Below the pieces are notes generated by a model that did not search any database, was not told where the DNA came from, and saw only the letters and a list, made by a program, of their open reading frames with translations. From assembly GCF_020176695.1 (NCBI RefSeq), contig NZ_JAIWIA010000040.1, forward strand, positions 1-64,000: a stretch of 64,000 nt of DNA. The letters are read 5' to 3'. Shown piece after piece: positions 8,489 to 17,776 of the stretch. The stretch's first letter is position 1; every line of letters begins with the position of its first letter. The DNA is from Massilia sp. MS-15 (GTDB lineage: Bacteria > Pseudomonadota > Gammaproteobacteria > Burkholderiales > Burkholderiaceae_D). A program made the position numbers and the translations under genes.

Positions 8489-11215
8489 ATGGCAAATACC
8501 GAAACCGCGATCCAACAACTGTACGTCGCCTACTACAACCGTCCCGCCGACCCGGCCGGCCTGGCGTTCTGGAAGGGCATCGTCGACGGCCAGGCCGGCG
8601 ACCTGTCCGCCGTCTCCGCCGCCTTCGCCTCCTCGGCCGAATACGTCTCGGTCTACGGCGGCAAGGACAACCGCACCGTGGTCAACACCGTGTACCGCAA
8701 CCTGTTCGGGCGCGACGGCGAACCTGCCGGCCTCGATTACTGGGCGAATGCGCTCGACAAGGGGCTGATCACGGTCGACGGCGTCGTCACCGCGATCGCC
8801 AGCGGCGCCCAGAACAACGACCTGGTCGCCTTCAACAACAAGGTCAAGTTCGCGATCAGCTTCACCGGCGCGCTCGACCTGCATCCCGAGCAGGCCGCCT
8901 ACAACGGCAACGAGGCGCTGGCCTTCGCCAAGGGGCTGACTTCCGCCGTCACCACCGACGCCTCGCTGGCCACCGCCACCGCCAACATCCCGGCTTCCAC
9001 CGTCGCCTTCGTCGCCGCCAGCAAGGCGCCGATCACCTTCACCCTGAGCGCGGGCGCCGACACCGGCGCCGCGTTCCAGGGCGGCGGCGGCAACGACATC
9101 TACAACGCGACCGCCGCCACCTTCTCGGCCGGCGACAAGATCCACGGCGGCGGCGGCGTCAACACCATGTTCGTGATCGACGACGGCAGCGCGCTGGCCA
9201 CCGGCGCGCCGGCCCAGGCCACGCTGACCAATATCCAGCACCTCACCCTCAGCACCAAGGGCGGCGTGGGCAATGCCGCCGCCTACGACATGTCGGGCTT
9301 CGCGGGCCTGGAGCGGGTCGACATCCTCGCCGGCGGCGCCGTGAACGCGAAGGTGGCCGACACGGTGGACTTGAACATCCGCACGGGCGCCGGCGCCGTC
9401 ACCACCAGCGGCGGCCGTTCGGTTGCGGTGTCGGGCAATACCGGCGCGGCCAACCTGAGCGGCAATGCGCTGGCCTCGGTCAGCCTGGCCAATACCAGCC
9501 AGGCCGCCAACATCGTCAATGGCACGGTGGACCACGACCTGGCCCTGCGCCTGCTCGAAGTGGGCAACGGCGCCACCGTCACGGACGCCAACGCCAGGAC
9601 CATCAACCTGCAGGTACTGGCGGCGCAGAACGGCAGCGGCTCGCACATCAACCTGGCGGCCGCCCGCGCCACCAACCTGAACATCGAGAACATGGCCAGG
9701 TTCCAGCTGGACACCAGCACGCTGGCGACGGACGACAAGCTGGCCACCATGACCCTGAAGGGCGCGGGCAGCTTCGGCGCCGACCTCTCCGGCATCGCCT
9801 CGCTCAAGACCTTCGACGGTTCGCAGTCGAGCGGCACCAACACCCTGAGCGTGGCCAGCACCGCCAACCTGCTGGTCAAGGGCGGCTCGGGCACGGACCT
9901 GCTCACCATGAGCGGCAACCTGGCCGGCAGCGCCGTGGTGGACCTGGGCGCCGGCAACGACCGCTACGAATTCTCGCGCGCCGCGCTGAGCGGGTCGAAG
10001 GTGGACGGCGGCGCCGGCATCGATACCATCGTGATCAACGACGCCGCCCTGCTCGCGCCGACCAGCAACCTGGTGTACAACAACTTCGAGGTACTCGACT
10101 TCAGCAACGGCAAGGGGGTGTACGACCTCGACCGCGTCGGCAGCGTCACTACCCTGCACAGCAGTGCGCGCCTGCGCGAAACCGTCGAGTTCATCAACGG
10201 CCGCGCCGATTCGCGCATCGAGTTCGTCAGCCGCGATACCAATCTCGACCTGTACGGCAACGTCGCCGAGCAGCACGTCATCGGCCAGACCGTGAAGTTC
10301 ACGATGAAGGATGCGTCGGGCGCCAACGACAAGCTGACCATCAGCATGACCGCCAACGACGCACGGGTCGACAACCGCACCAATGGCCTGGTGGAGGGCA
10401 ACATCATCGAGACCAGCGGCATCGAGACCATCACCCTGCATTCGACCGCCAACAAGCTCGAACCGGACAACCCGGCCACCGGCACCAACGAGGCGCGCGT
10501 CGCGGCCGACTACGTCAACGGCTTTTCCTACCTGTACGCGCAGGGCAGCAAGACCATCGTGGTGACCGGCGACGCGAGCTTGCGCCTGATGACGGCCTAC
10601 TCGGACACCCTGACCACCTTCGACGCCTCGGCCTCGACCGGCAACGTGGCCTTCAACGGCGCCACCCGCAAGGCCGGCGTCGCCGACACCGCCCTGAACT
10701 ACCTCGGCAGCAAGGGCACCGACTACTACACGGCCACCAAGGGCGGCGTGGTCTTCCAGGGGAACGATGGCAAGGACACGGCGCTGCTGTACCGCTACGA
10801 GCAGGTCAAGGATGTCATCAAGTTCAACAAGGCCAGCGACTCGCAGCTGATCTGGGCCAACGGGAACAACAAGCAGGTCAATGCCTACGACACGATCTAT
10901 GACTTCCAGACCGGCGTGGACAAGATCGACCTGTCGGCCCTGCACCTGGCGCGCGGCGCCAACCTGGACGGCTTCGCCACCATCAAGCTGGTGTCGAACA
11001 CCGACCACATCCTGCAATCGACGCTGAAGGATGGCGTCGGCGTGTTCAACGACAACGGCACCATGCGCTCGATCGCCTTCGCGATGTACGGCGTGGACGA
11101 TGGCTGGATGCTGGTCGACGTGAACGGCGACGGCGACTACACGAGCGACGTCGACATGATCTTCAGCATGTACGGCAACACCAGCATCCCGGTGATGAGC
11201 GACTTCATCTTCTGA
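8489..11215 (+). CDS. Large secreted DUF4214 protein, RTX/S-layer-like
   Basis: The 908-aa product begins with two DUF4214 repeats (about 5-90), marked by LYVAYYNRPADPAGLAFW and its repeat NLFGRDGEPAGLDYW. A long Ala/Gly/Asn/Thr-rich beta-repetitive body follows, with Gly-Asp turns (GGGGN, GGSGTD, GAGNDRY), then a C-terminal tail with YDFQTGVDKIDLSALHL and DGDYTSDVDMIF, typical of type I secreted RTX-like proteins. Cysteine is essentially absent and there is no Sec signal peptide. I chose ATG 8489 because TCTGGAG lies 6 bases upstream; an in-frame ATG at 8462 has no ribosome site. No secretion genes are adjacent. Function is unknown; surface-layer or biofilm matrix roles are guesses. Confidence 0.85.
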   Translation: MANTETAIQQLYVAYYNRPADPAGLAFWKGIVDGQAGDLSAVSAAFASSAEYVSVYGGKDNRTVVNTVYRNLFGRDGEPAGLDYWANALDKGLITVDGVVTAIASGAQNNDLVAFNNKVKFAISFTGALDLHPEQAAYNGNEALAFAKGLTSAVTTDASLATATANIPASTVAFVAASKAPITFTLSAGADTGAAFQGGGGNDIYNATAATFSAGDKIHGGGGVNTMFVIDDGSALATGAPAQATLTNIQHLTLSTKGGVGNAAAYDMSGFAGLERVDILAGGAVNAKVADTVDLNIRTGAGAVTTSGGRSVAVSGNTGAANLSGNALASVSLANTSQAANIVNGTVDHDLALRLLEVGNGATVTDANARTINLQVLAAQNGSGSHINLAAARATNLNIENMARFQLDTSTLATDDKLATMTLKGAGSFGADLSGIASLKTFDGSQSSGTNTLSVASTANLLVKGGSGTDLLTMSGNLAGSAVVDLGAGNDRYEFSRAALSGSKVDGGAGIDTIVINDAALLAPTSNLVYNNFEVLDFSNGKGVYDLDRVGSVTTLHSSARLRETVEFINGRADSRIEFVSRDTNLDLYGNVAEQHVIGQTVKFTMKDASGANDKLTISMTANDARVDNRTNGLVEGNIIETSGIETITLHSTANKLEPDNPATGTNEARVAADYVNGFSYLYAQGSKTIVVTGDASLRLMTAYSDTLTTFDASASTGNVAFNGATRKAGVADTALNYLGSKGTDYYTATKGGVVFQGNDGKDTALLYRYEQVKDVIKFNKASDSQLIWANGNNKQVNAYDTIYDFQTGVDKIDLSALHLARGANLDGFATIKLVSNTDHILQSTLKDGVGVFNDNGTMRSIAFAMYGVDDGWMLVDVNGDGDYTSDVDMIFSMYGNTSIPVMSDFIF

Positions 11216-11231
11216 CCGGGCTTTCCCTGGC

Positions 11232-11263
11232 GGCCCCTCCACCGGCTGGAGGGGCCGTGTTCC
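11232..11263 (+). terminator. Terminator-like hairpin after the DUF4214 gene
   Basis: A 9-bp perfect stem GGCCCCTCC / GGAGGGGCC (11232-11240 with 11248-11256) begins 16 bases after the stop. The following GTGTTCCTG is only weakly T-rich. Confidence 0.65.
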
Positions 11264-11276
11264 TGCCCGCCAGCGC

Positions 11277-11669
11277 TTATTTCGGTCGGTGCATGGCGCA
11301 CAGCTTGTTGCCGTCCGGGTCGCGCACATAGGCCAGGTACAGCTTGCCCAGGCTGCCTTCGCGCAGGCCGGGCGGGTCCTCGCAGCTGCTGCCGCCGTGG
11401 GCGATGGCGGCGTCGTGGAACTGGTGCACCTGTTCCGGCGAGCTGCACCTGAAGCCGATGGTGCCGCCGTTGGCGCAGCTGGCCGCGGCGCCGTCGATCG
11501 GTTCGGAGACGCAGAAATTGCCGCCTTCGTGGCGGTAGAACAGGCGCGCCTGCCCGGTCGGCGCCGTGTTTTCGAAGGGCGCGCCCACGCCCAGCGTTCC
11601 CAGCACCGCGTCATAAAAGGCTTTCGACCGTGCGATGTCGTTCGAACCAACCATCACGTGACTGAACAT
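11277..11669 (-). CDS. VOC family (glyoxalase/bleomycin resistance-like) protein
   Basis: A 130-aa vicinal-oxygen-chelate protein with two beta-alpha-beta-beta-beta modules. It opens with FSHVMVGSNDIARSKAFYDA and ends with LYLAYVRDPDGNKLCAMHR, the standard VOC pattern with a metal-ligand Glu position replaced near the C-terminus (CAMHR where VELIE is common). The start at 11669 is set by AAGGAG 7 bases upstream; an upstream in-frame ATG at 11705 lacks a site. Substrate unknown. It converges on the DUF4214 gene and diverges from the hybrid kinase. Confidence 0.85.
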   Translation of the reverse strand: MFSHVMVGSNDIARSKAFYDAVLGTLGVGAPFENTAPTGQARLFYRHEGGNFCVSEPIDGAAASCANGGTIGFRCSSPEQVHQFHDAAIAHGGSSCEDPPGLREGSLGKLYLAYVRDPDGNKLCAMHRPK

Positions 11670-11833
11670 CCCTGGCTCCTTATTCATGGTGGATAGATCC
11701 TGCATGGCGTGCCGCCGGCCGGCGCAGATGACACAGCCCGCGCGTCGTCATGAATACAACAAGCGCGGCATCGCCAGCATAGGCGGACTCACCGGAAGTT
11801 GCTACACTTGCACAACCAAAGCAAGAGACTACC

Positions 11834-13402
11834 ATGGACAAGTCCGCCTCCATCCTCGTCGTCGACGACTACCTCCTGATCCGCACCCATGTGCGCCAGG
11901 TACTGGCCGATCTCGGTTTCCTGAACGTGTACCAGGCCGATAACGGCAAGGCCGCGCAGGAACTCATGCGCAAGCAGCAGATCGACATCGTGATCGGCGA
12001 CTGGGGCATGCCTGTGATGAGCGGGATCGACCTGCTCAAGTGGATGCGGACCGACCACCGCTACGCGAACACGCCCTTCATGATGCTGACCGCGGAAGCG
12101 AACCCGCAGTCGGTGCGCACCGCGCTGCAGGCCGGCGTGAACGCCTACATGATCAAGCCCTTCACGGTGCACAGCTTCGCCTGCAAGTTCATGGGCATGC
12201 TGGGGGCGCCGGCGGATGCCGCCCCGGCGCCGTCCGCGCGCGACGGTGCGCCTGCGCCTTCGGTGCCGGCGGCGCCCGCCGTGCTGCCGGAATCGAACGT
12301 GATCGGCCTGGATGCGCCGATCGGCGAGCGGGTGAAAAAATCCACGGTGCTGATCGTGGACGACATCCCGACCAACATCGAGGTGCTGGCCGGGGTGCTG
12401 AAGGACGAGTATGCGATCAAGGTGGCGACCAGCGGCAGGAAGGCGCTGGAAATCGCGGACGCCTTCCACCTCGACCTGATCCTGCTCGACATCATGATGC
12501 CGGTGATGGACGGCTTCGAGACCTGCCGCCTGCTCAAGGCCAACCCGAAGACGGCGCACATCCCGATCATCTTCCTGTCGGCGCGCGACGGCAGCGAGGA
12601 CGTGGTGGCGGGCCTGCGCCTGGGCGCAGTGGACTACGTGTCCAAGCCCGCCGACCCGACCATCCTGAAGGCGCGCCTGTCGGCGCACCTGCTGCTGGCC
12701 ACCGCCATGCAGGACATCAAGCGCCAGAACGAACTCCTGATCGAGAACGCGCGCCTGCGCGAAGACGTCGAGCGCATCACGCGCCACGACCTGAAAAGTC
12801 CGATCGCGGTCGCGCTGCACGGCAGCCAGGCGCTGCTCGCCAGCCAGCTCACCCCGTCCCAGCGCGAGCAGGCCGGCATGATCGAGACGGCCGCCGAGAA
12901 TGCGCTCGAGATGGTCAACCGCAGCCTCGATGTCTACCGCATGGAACAGGGCAGCTACCAGCCCACGCTGCAGGTGTTCGACCTGGGCGACCTGCTGGGC
13001 AAGGTCTGCCGCCAGGCCCGCCACAGCGTCGACGGCGGCGACGTCACGGTGGCCTTCGACCAGCCGGAAGACCTGATGTGCCTGGGCGAGCCGCTGCTGT
13101 GCTATTCGCTGTTCAGCAATGTGCTGAAGAACGCGATCGAAGCCTCGCCCGAGGACGGCAAGGTGAGCGTGTGCATCGCGCCCGGCTATGGCGAACTGCA
13201 CGTCACGGTCGACAATGCCGGCGAAGTGCCGCAGGCGGCACGCGAGCGCTTCTTCGAGAAATACGCGGCATCGAGCAAGGTCGGCGGCAACGGCCTGGGC
13301 ACCTATTCGATCCGCCTGATGGCCGAGGTGCAGGGCGGCAGCGTGAACATGGAGACCGGTCACGGACGCACGCGCCTCACCGTCACCCTGCCCTGCCCGT
13401 GA
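11834..13402 (+). CDS. Hybrid response regulator/histidine kinase (REC-REC-HisKA-HATPase)
   Basis: A 522-aa soluble signalling protein. REC1 (about 5-124) has its phospho-acceptor Asp56 in IGDWGMP and switch Lys in MIKPF; a Pro/Ala linker (125-165) leads to REC2 (about 170-290) with Asp219 in LLDIMMPVMDG. A short coiled coil then precedes a HisKA-like helix pair with H318 in RHDLKSP and a HATPase domain with the N-box NVLKNAIEASP and G-box GGNGLGTYS. There is no membrane segment and no PAS, so it must receive phosphate or signals from partners. Both receivers lie before the kinase, the reverse of most hybrids. It precedes a LytS/LytTR-type pair. Confidence 0.88.
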   Translation: MDKSASILVVDDYLLIRTHVRQVLADLGFLNVYQADNGKAAQELMRKQQIDIVIGDWGMPVMSGIDLLKWMRTDHRYANTPFMMLTAEANPQSVRTALQAGVNAYMIKPFTVHSFACKFMGMLGAPADAAPAPSARDGAPAPSVPAAPAVLPESNVIGLDAPIGERVKKSTVLIVDDIPTNIEVLAGVLKDEYAIKVATSGRKALEIADAFHLDLILLDIMMPVMDGFETCRLLKANPKTAHIPIIFLSARDGSEDVVAGLRLGAVDYVSKPADPTILKARLSAHLLLATAMQDIKRQNELLIENARLREDVERITRHDLKSPIAVALHGSQALLASQLTPSQREQAGMIETAAENALEMVNRSLDVYRMEQGSYQPTLQVFDLGDLLGKVCRQARHSVDGGDVTVAFDQPEDLMCLGEPLLCYSLFSNVLKNAIEASPEDGKVSVCIAPGYGELHVTVDNAGEVPQAARERFFEKYAASSKVGGNGLGTYSIRLMAEVQGGSVNMETGHGRTRLTVTLPCP

Positions 13403-13433
13403 GCCACCAGGCCCCATTCCCGCATTTCGGCGC

Positions 13434-14576
13434 ATGAATCCCGCAATTCGCGACATGACCGGGGCGCCGCGCGCCGCCGGCGGCGATACTCGGCACATGC
13501 ACACATTCTCTTCCAGGCTGATCCGCCCCCGCAGCATGTGGCTCTGCTACATGGCGGGCTGGCTGGTGTACGGGGTCTTCATTTCCTTTGCCGACCAGGT
13601 CGACCTGCTTGCGGCCGGCCGCTTCGACGGCCGGCGCTGGCTGCTGACCATCCTCAGCCTGCTGCCCTCCGCCATCCTGCTGGCCCTGGCCTGGCCCCTG
13701 ACCGGCTTCTTCGAGCGCCGCGGTTACCGCGTCGCGACCATCATCGGCATCCACATCCCGACCGCCTTTGCGTTCTCGGTGCTGTCGCAGACGCCCTTCT
13801 GGATGAGCTTCCACAACAGCAAGCCGATGAGCTGGTACGTCTGGCCGCTGCTGTACCACGTGATGACCTACCTGCTCGGCGCCGGCATCTTCCACCTGAT
13901 CCGCGCCAGCGAACGGGCGCACCGCCAGGCGCTGGCGATGAAGGAGGCGCAGAACCTCCTGGTCAGCTCGGAACTGAGCGCGCTGCGCAACAAGCTCAAT
14001 CCGCACTTCCTGTTCAACACCCTGCACTCGATCATCGCGCTGACGCAGCGCAATCCGGCCGCCGCCGAAACCGCGCTGTTCCAGTTTTCCGACATGCTGC
14101 GCTACGTGCTCGACACCGAGCGCAGCGGCAGCGACCGCGTGACCCTCGATGCGGAACTGGATTTCGTGCGCGACTACCTGGAACTGGAGCAGCTGCGCCT
14201 GGGCGAGCGCCTGCACGTGGACTGGGATCTCGACCAGGACGCCGGCGACCATCCGCTACCGGCCCTGTCGCTGCAGCCGCTGGTCGAGAACAGCATCAAG
14301 CACGCCTTCAACCCGCACAGCCGTCCGGGCATCCTGCGGATCCGCACATGGCGCGACCCGGCAAACGGCGCGCTGACCATGACGGTGCGCGATACCGGCC
14401 CCGGCGCCGATCCGGCCGCGATCGCCGCTTCCTCCGGACTCGGCCTGCGCACCATCGAGCGGCGCCTGCGGCTGGACTATGGCAGCCGCGCCGCGCTGCG
14501 GGTCAACAGCGCGCCCGGCGCCGGCTTCAGCGTGTCGGTCACCATTCCCGCGGTCCGCGAAGAGAGCTACGCATAA
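13434..14576 (+). CDS. LytS/AlgZ-type sensor histidine kinase
   Basis: Four to five membrane helices fill the N-terminal 160 residues, followed by a His_kinase domain with the motif NKLNPHFLFNTLHSI (phospho-acceptor His in NPHFLFN) and a HATPase part with PLVENSIKHAF and SGLGLRTIERRL. This is the family that pairs with LytTR regulators, and such a gene follows one base after its stop. The start is uncertain: ATG 13434 gives 380 aa, while ATG 13497 (MHTFSSRLIRPRSMWL) gives 359 aa and a more typical cytoplasmic stub. The signal is unknown. Confidence 0.92.
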   Translation: MNPAIRDMTGAPRAAGGDTRHMHTFSSRLIRPRSMWLCYMAGWLVYGVFISFADQVDLLAAGRFDGRRWLLTILSLLPSAILLALAWPLTGFFERRGYRVATIIGIHIPTAFAFSVLSQTPFWMSFHNSKPMSWYVWPLLYHVMTYLLGAGIFHLIRASERAHRQALAMKEAQNLLVSSELSALRNKLNPHFLFNTLHSIIALTQRNPAAAETALFQFSDMLRYVLDTERSGSDRVTLDAELDFVRDYLELEQLRLGERLHVDWDLDQDAGDHPLPALSLQPLVENSIKHAFNPHSRPGILRIRTWRDPANGALTMTVRDTGPGADPAAIAASSGLGLRTIERRLRLDYGSRAALRVNSAPGAGFSVSVTIPAVREESYA

Positions 14577-14577
14577 C

Positions 14578-15333
14578 ATGAACATGAGCCTGAAAACCGC
14601 TTTCTTTGCCGAAGACGAACCGCTGGCGCGCGACCTGCTGCGTGACGCCATCTACGCCAATCCCGGACTGCGCCTGGTGGGCGAAGCGGCCAACGGCGCC
14701 GAAGCGCTGGAGCGGATCACGCGCCTGCGGCCCGAGGTGGTGTTCATGGACATCCAGATGCCCGAGATGAGCGGGCTGGAAGTGCTGCGCCGCCTCGACT
14801 ACCTGCCGCAAATCGTGTTTACCACCGCCTACGACCAATACGCGGTGAAGGCTTTCGAACTGCATGCGGTGGACTACCTGCTCAAACCCTTCACCCAGGC
14901 GCGCTTCGCGGCGGCGGTGGCGCGCCTGCTCGACGGCCCGGTCCATGCCCGCGACACCCTCGACAGCGCGCTGGCGCAGGCGGCCGGCAGGAACGGGGCG
15001 CCGGCCCGGCTGGAACGCATCCTGGTGCGCGACCGCGGCCGCATCTTCCCGCTCGCGGCCGGCGAGATCGAATACATGAAGGCCGATTCCAAGTACACGG
15101 TGATCGCGGCGCGCGGCCAGACCTTCCTGGTGCGCATCGGCATCTCCGAACTCGAAGTCCAGCTCGACCCGGCGCGCTTCGTGCGCATCCACCGCTCGGC
15201 CCTGATCAACCTCGATTTCGTGGACTCGATGCGGGCCGACGAGCAGTCGCAGCTGCAGATCCACATGCGCGACGGGACGGTGCTGGGGGCGAACCGGGAT
15301 GCGTCAAAGATCCTGCGGGACATGGCGATTTAG
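14578..15333 (+). CDS. LytTR-family response regulator
   Basis: A 251-aa regulator with a receiver domain (1-120; phospho-acceptor Asp58 in FMDIQMPEMSG, Lys in LLKPF) and a C-terminal LytTR DNA-binding domain (about 145-248) with RILVRDRGRIFPL, KADSKYTV and FVRIHRSALINL. LytTR domains bind DNA through beta strands and usually activate cell-envelope, adhesion or virulence genes. It starts one base after the kinase stop, so the two form a unit. Target genes cannot be seen here. Confidence 0.93.
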   Translation: MNMSLKTAFFAEDEPLARDLLRDAIYANPGLRLVGEAANGAEALERITRLRPEVVFMDIQMPEMSGLEVLRRLDYLPQIVFTTAYDQYAVKAFELHAVDYLLKPFTQARFAAAVARLLDGPVHARDTLDSALAQAAGRNGAPARLERILVRDRGRIFPLAAGEIEYMKADSKYTVIAARGQTFLVRIGISELEVQLDPARFVRIHRSALINLDFVDSMRADEQSQLQIHMRDGTVLGANRDASKILRDMAI

Positions 15334-15359
15334 GTGATTTTTACTCTGAAGGACGAACA

Positions 15360-16163
15360 ATGACGCTGGGCATGATGGTCGAAGTGATGATGTTGATCGC
15401 CGCACTCGGATTCGGCGCGCTTGCGATACGCCATTGGCGTGCGCAGGGAACGCCGGTCTTGCGCGGCCTCGGGCTGGCCTGGAACCGCCAGGCTGGGCGC
15501 GACCTCATGGCGGGTATCGCCATCGCCACCCTGGCGATGCTGGGGATTTTTGCGGTCGAAGCCGCCCTGGGGGCGACCACGGCGTCGGGACTCCGGCAGC
15601 AATCCCTGGGAGAACTCGGCAGCTGGTTGCTCGGCAAGGCCGCCGCCAGCGTTAAGGAAGAAATCATCATGCGTGGCCTGCTCCTGTCGGGCCTGGTGCT
15701 GGCGCTGCGTGGGCGGCGCTGGCTGGCCATCCTGCTCTCGGCCCTCGCTTTCGGCTGCATCCACCTGAGCAATCCGGGCGCAAACCCGCTGTCGGTACTC
15801 GGCAATACGCTCGGCGGCGTGGTGTATGGCGTGGCTTTCCTCTACGCCGGTAGCCTGTGGTTGCCGATCGCCCTCCACTTCGCCTGGAATTTCGTGCAGG
15901 GCCCCTTACTGGGCTTTCCCGTAAGCGGCATTGACGCGGGCGGCTTGCTACGGATCCATGACCTTGGTCCGGCCTGGCTTAGCGGTGGCGCTTACGGGCC
16001 GGAGGCCGGCCTGGTCGGTATCGCCTTCCGCTTTGTCATCATCGCAGTGGTCTTGCTGTGGCTGAAATCGGCATGGCGTCACCGGAGCCGGCCGTGGCGC
16101 CCGGCGGAAAACGTCGTCGAGTATGACGGGCCGGTACAGGCACCCCACCGTCCGAGCAATTAG
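15360..16163 (+). CDS. CPBP family intramembrane glutamic endopeptidase
   Basis: A 267-aa membrane protein of the CAAX-protease/bacteriocin-processing (Abi) family. All three catalytic motifs are present: EEIIMRG (Glu100-Glu101, Arg105), FGCIHLSNP (His135) and HFAWNFVQG (His173, Asn177), set in about seven helices. GAAGGACGAACA is the ribosome site. Some members process peptides or confer bacteriocin immunity; the role here is unknown. It follows the LytTR regulator by 26 bp and could be in the same transcript. Its stop overlaps the stop of the convergent dehydrogenase gene. Confidence 0.9.
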   Translation: MTLGMMVEVMMLIAALGFGALAIRHWRAQGTPVLRGLGLAWNRQAGRDLMAGIAIATLAMLGIFAVEAALGATTASGLRQQSLGELGSWLLGKAAASVKEEIIMRGLLLSGLVLALRGRRWLAILLSALAFGCIHLSNPGANPLSVLGNTLGGVVYGVAFLYAGSLWLPIALHFAWNFVQGPLLGFPVSGIDAGGLLRIHDLGPAWLSGGAYGPEAGLVGIAFRFVIIAVVLLWLKSAWRHRSRPWRPAENVVEYDGPVQAPHRPSN

Positions 16164-17647
16164 CCGACCTGGATCCAGGTGGTCTTCAGCTCGGTGTACT
16201 TGTCGAAAGCGTGCAGTGACTTGTCGCGCCCGTTGCCCGACTGCTTGTAGCCCCCGAAGGGCACGGTGATGTCGTCATTGTCGTACTGGTTGACGTGCAC
16301 GGTGCCGGCGCGCAGGGCGCGCGCGCTGCGGATCGCCTTGCTCATGTCCGCCGTCCACACCGCTGCCGCCAGGCCATAGGGCGTGGCATTCGCCTGGCGC
16401 ACCGCTTCCTCGATGTCGGTGAACGACAGTACCGACAGCACCGGCCCGAAGATTTCCTCGCGCGCGATGCGCATGGCGGGCTCGACGCCGTCGAACAGGG
16501 TCGGCTCGATGTACAGGCCGCCGCTGTCCTGCCTGGCCGCGCGGCCGCCCGCGCGCAGGCGCGCACCGGCCGCCTTGCCGTCCTCGATATAGCCGAGCAC
16601 CGTCTTCATCTGCACAGGGTCGACGATGGCGCCCATGACGGTTTCTTCGTCCAGCGGATCGCCCGGCGCGTAGCGCGGGACCAGCGCCAGCGCCTTTTCC
16701 AGGAACGCATCCTTGATCGACGCTTCGACGAACAGGCGCGAAGGCGCATTGCAGCTTTCGCCCTGGTTGAAGTAGATGGACCCGATCGCGCTTTCCACCG
16801 CCGCGTCCAGGTCAGGACAATCGGCGCAGACGATGTTGGCGGATTTGCCACCCAGCTCGGTCCATGCGCGTTTCAGGTTCGACTGCCCCGCCATCTGCAT
16901 GATCTGCTTGCCGACCCGGGTCGAGCCGGTGAAGGCGATGCAGTCGACGTCCAGGTGCAGGCCGAGCGCGCTGTCAGCCTCGTTGCCATACCCGGGCAGG
17001 ACGTTGAACACACCCGGCGGCACGCCCGCCTCCAGCGCCAGCTCGGCCAGGCGCAGGCAGCTCAGGGGCGCCTTCTCGGACGGCTTCAGGACCAGGCTGT
17101 TGCCGGCGGCTAATGCCGGGCCGATCTTCCAGGCCGCCATCAGCATCGGGTAGTTCCAGGGGATGACCGCCGCCACCACGCCGACCGGTTCGCGCGTGAC
17201 CAGGGCCAGGCTATCCGCGCCGGTGGGGGCCACCTGGTCGTAGATCTTGTCGATCGCCTCGCCATACCAGCGGATGCAGTTCTGGGCCAGCTGCACGTCC
17301 ACGCTCAGGCTGTAGCGGATGGGCTTGCCCATGTCGAGGGTTTCCAGCAGGGCCAGCTCGTCGCGGTGCGCCAGCATCAGGTCGGCGAAGCGGACCAGCA
17401 CCCGCTTGCGCGCGCCTGGCGCCATGCCGGACCAGCGGCCGTCCTCGAAAGCCCTGCGGGCGCTTGCCACGGCGGCGTCGGCATCCTGGCCGTCGCCGCG
17501 CGCGACCTCGGCCAGCCGGCGGCCATCGATGGGAGAAAGACAATCGAAACGGGCGCCGGAACGCGCATCGACCCGGAATCCGTCGATGAACGCCCGGCCG
17601 TCGATGGCCAGTTTTGCGGCCCGTTCGTGCCATGATGGAGTCGACAT
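16160..17647 (-). CDS. puuC: Aldehyde dehydrogenase, PuuC-like
   Basis: An NAD(P)-dependent aldehyde dehydrogenase of 495 aa, the length of E. coli PuuC, which oxidises gamma-glutamyl-gamma-aminobutyraldehyde or 4-aminobutyraldehyde. Catalytic Glu265 lies in ELGGKS and the nucleophile Cys299 in NQGESCNAP; the cofactor motifs VIPWNYP and FTGSTRVGK are intact. The start at 17647 follows GGAAGGAAA; a longer frame to 17722 has no site. It is divergent from the symporter gene. Assignment to polyamine breakdown rests on similarity and on the puuD, puuA-like and spuC-like genes downstream of the symporter. Confidence 0.85.
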   Translation of the reverse strand: MSTPSWHERAAKLAIDGRAFIDGFRVDARSGARFDCLSPIDGRRLAEVARGDGQDADAAVASARRAFEDGRWSGMAPGARKRVLVRFADLMLAHRDELALLETLDMGKPIRYSLSVDVQLAQNCIRWYGEAIDKIYDQVAPTGADSLALVTREPVGVVAAVIPWNYPMLMAAWKIGPALAAGNSLVLKPSEKAPLSCLRLAELALEAGVPPGVFNVLPGYGNEADSALGLHLDVDCIAFTGSTRVGKQIMQMAGQSNLKRAWTELGGKSANIVCADCPDLDAAVESAIGSIYFNQGESCNAPSRLFVEASIKDAFLEKALALVPRYAPGDPLDEETVMGAIVDPVQMKTVLGYIEDGKAAGARLRAGGRAARQDSGGLYIEPTLFDGVEPAMRIAREEIFGPVLSVLSFTDIEEAVRQANATPYGLAAAVWTADMSKAIRSARALRAGTVHVNQYDNDDITVPFGGYKQSGNGRDKSLHAFDKYTELKTTWIQVG

Positions 17648-17723
17648 ACCGGTTTCCTTCCCTGTTGAGCAACACTCGATGCCAAATACTAGCAAAGTTG
17701 ATCCTGGCACCGAATTCTGCATT

Positions 17724-17729
17724 TATAAT
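17724..17729 (+). promoter_or_regulatory. Candidate -10 box of the symporter gene
   Basis: TATAAT occurs 47 bases before the ATG in the puuC/symporter divergent gap. A TTGATC upstream is 20 bases away, longer than ideal, so the promoter may need an activator. Confidence 0.35.
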
Positions 17730-17776
17730 CGCGGATTTTCCGTCTCACAATTTTCTCCCGCCGGAGCATCCACCGC

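Noticed and set aside
8243..11650. An open frame of more than 1100 codons on the minus strand opposite the DUF4214 gene
   Set aside because: It mirrors codon positions of the plus-strand gene, is low-complexity (Val/Gly/Gln/His/Arg-rich) and has no domain; such shadow frames are common in high-GC genes.
12040..13437. Second plus frame within the hybrid kinase gene
   Set aside because: A shadow with extreme Arg/Gly/Ala content; all kinase and receiver motifs are in the other frame.
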